64,000 nucleotides of DNA. Origin: Mycobacterium sp. DL440 (lineage in GTDB: Bacteria; Actinomycetota; Actinomycetes; Mycobacteriales; Mycobacteriaceae). Position numbers and translations under genes: made by a program. The stretch is taken from the NCBI RefSeq assembly GCF_011745145.1, contig NZ_CP050191.1:1-64000 (forward strand). Direction: 5' to 3'. Below the pieces are notes generated by a model that saw only the letters and a list, made by a program, of their open reading frames with translations, was not told the origin of the DNA and made no database searches. Shown here piece by piece: positions 62,910 through 64,000 of this stretch. Each line of letters begins with the position of its first letter. The stretch's first letter is position 1.

Positions 62910-64000
62910 ATGGGTAACTCGCTGGAAACCGACGGGCGTGGGCCGTCCGACCAACAGCTGCTCGGCTGTGGTGCCGCGGTTCTCGTTGTGGCAGCGCTGG
63001 TTTCGACGGTCCTGCTGGTGAAGGCGACCGGGCGTCTCGACGCCCGGGTGCCGGTGGTGGCCGCCCTGATCAATGTCGGCGACGGTTTGCCGCAGCGGTC
63101 CGACGTCAAATATCACGGCGTACTCGTCGGGATGGTCGACGATGTCGTCCCGGCCGCCAACGGCGATCCCAACTTCGTCCACATCGACCTCAAACCCGAA
63201 TACGCGGGCTCCATTCCGAATACGGTGACCGCACGTGTGGTGCCCAGCAACGTCTTCGCGGTGTCGTCGGTGCAACTGGTCGACCACGCCGGCGGCCCGG
63301 CAAATGGTTCGAGTCCGGGCGCAGCGATCGCTGCCGGCGCCCAGATCCCCGAGGACACCGAACTGCCGACGGTGCTGTTCCAGACCACGATCAGCAAGCT
63401 GCGCGACGTGCTGGCCGCGACCGGACGCGGTCGCGAGGACAAGACGGTGGGCATCCTGGCCGCAGTGAACGCCGCGACCGAGAACCGTCGAACGGAATTG
63501 CTCAACAGCGGAGCGCAATTGAACCGACTGATCGATCAGCTCGACGCGATTGTGGCGACGGAACCGGGCCCGACGACCGTATCGGCACTTGTCGACGCCA
63601 CGCGCGGCCTGCAGCAGACCGCGCCGGATCTGCTCGACGCACTGCACAAGGCCGTGCAGCCGATGCAGACACTCGTTGAGCAACGCTCACAGCTCACCGC
63701 ACTGATCAACGGTGGCATCAACACGACGGACACCACTCACACCTCGTTGGCCAACCACTCCGACCAGTTGGTGAAGATCACCTCCGAAATGACTCCAGTG
63801 GTAGGGGAATTGGCCCAGTCCTCAGACAACTGGGTCCCGGCCTTCGTCAAGCTCAACCAGCTCTCCACCAAGTTCTTCGACAACGTGTGGATGCCCGATC
63901 ATGACTTCGGCAATATGCGAGTGAATCTGTCGTTCACGCCGAGCTACACCTACACCCGAGCCGATTGCCCGCAATACGCCGGACTCAAGGGGCCCAGTTG
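62910..64000 (+). CDS. MceA subunit of the second mce operon (3'-truncated by window)
   Basis: The frame from ATG 62910 stays open to the window end, giving 363 residues. It has a membrane segment ('LLGCGAAVLVVAALVSTVLLV', about 19-39), an MCE domain about 40-125 ('VGDGLPQRSDVKYHGVLVGM') and a helical region, and ends just after a Cys ('ADCPQYAGLKG') of the conserved pair seen in MceA. It starts directly after the yrbEB stop. The rest of the operon lies beyond the window. Confidence 0.9.
   Translation, partial: MGNSLETDGRGPSDQQLLGCGAAVLVVAALVSTVLLVKATGRLDARVPVVAALINVGDGLPQRSDVKYHGVLVGMVDDVVPAANGDPNFVHIDLKPEYAGSIPNTVTARVVPSNVFAVSSVQLVDHAGGPANGSSPGAAIAAGAQIPEDTELPTVLFQTTISKLRDVLAATGRGREDKTVGILAAVNAATENRRTELLNSGAQLNRLIDQLDAIVATEPGPTTVSALVDATRGLQQTAPDLLDALHKAVQPMQTLVEQRSQLTALINGGINTTDTTHTSLANHSDQLVKITSEMTPVVGELAQSSDNWVPAFVKLNQLSTKFFDNVWMPDHDFGNMRVNLSFTPSYTYTRADCPQYAGLKGPS

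Overview
The window is GC-rich chromosomal DNA from a mycobacterium, most likely a rapid grower (Mycolicibacterium type). The evidence is two mce lipid-import operons with yrbE permease genes, an MmpL transporter, a secreted cutinase, a PknH-sensor-type lipoprotein, a Ddn-like F420-dependent protein, and the order mgtA, menG, menJ, grcC1, htpX, gpdA1. That order matches the M. tuberculosis Rv0557-Rv0564c block, here opened up by other genes. I found no tRNA, rRNA, CRISPR array, transposase or phage gene.

Layout. 1-2.2 kb: the end of an upstream gene, a protein of unknown function, and a DUF2185 (Imm33-like) protein. 2.2-2.6 kb: a gene-free stretch ending in a strong intrinsic terminator. 2.6-9.1 kb: cutinase, an unusual zinc-ribbon SDR, a YwaF-type membrane protein, an MmpL transporter and a 32-residue proline-rich protein. 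9.3-12.4 kb: a secreted GH183/DUF4185 protein (arabinan-cleaving family), a DUF302/nitrilase pair and an epimerase remnant. 12.5-19.2 kb: a catabolic cluster of Rieske oxygenase, TetR and sulfatase facing amidohydrolase and alpha/beta hydrolase, with a perfect palindrome at the shared promoter. 19.1-22.0 kb: a TetR gene facing a PF10118 protein and a multi-spanning membrane protein, again across a palindrome. 22.1-28.2 kb: an internally duplicated small protein, mgtA, an aconitase homologue, a Ddn-like protein, an SDR and menG.

28.3-40.0 kb: a lipoprotein gene, then a complete minus-strand mce operon (yrbEA, yrbEB, mceABCDEF, mas) continued by two DUF2236 oxygenase-like genes. 40.3-44.1 kb: a Tat-exported FAD amine-oxidase-type enzyme, a CobW GTPase behind a possible Zur box, PpnP and TspO. 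44.1-48.4 kb: menJ, grcC1 and two tandem htpX genes. 48.6-53.5 kb: a SulP-carbonic anhydrase fusion divergent from a PhoP-like two-component pair. 53.6-60.6 kb: two small secreted proteins, an APC permease, a zinc alcohol dehydrogenase facing an XRE-cupin regulator, gpsA/gpdA1, and an MFS transporter facing an ArsR regulator. 61.2-64 kb: the start of a second mce operon on the plus strand, cut by the window edge.

How the genes fit together. Three themes recur: envelope and lipid traffic (two mce systems, MmpL, cutinase, MgtA, GH183), menaquinone and isoprenoid biosynthesis (MenG, MenJ, GrcC1), and small catabolic modules whose own regulator sits next to a palindromic operator. The best candidates for undescribed biology are the mce operon joined to two Lcp-like DUF2236 genes, the SulP-carbonic anhydrase fusion sharing PhoP-type repeats with a two-component system, the TetR-controlled sulfatase/Rieske/deacylase cluster, and the SDR with a zinc ribbon and no catalytic tyrosine. 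All functions are inferred from sequence alone.
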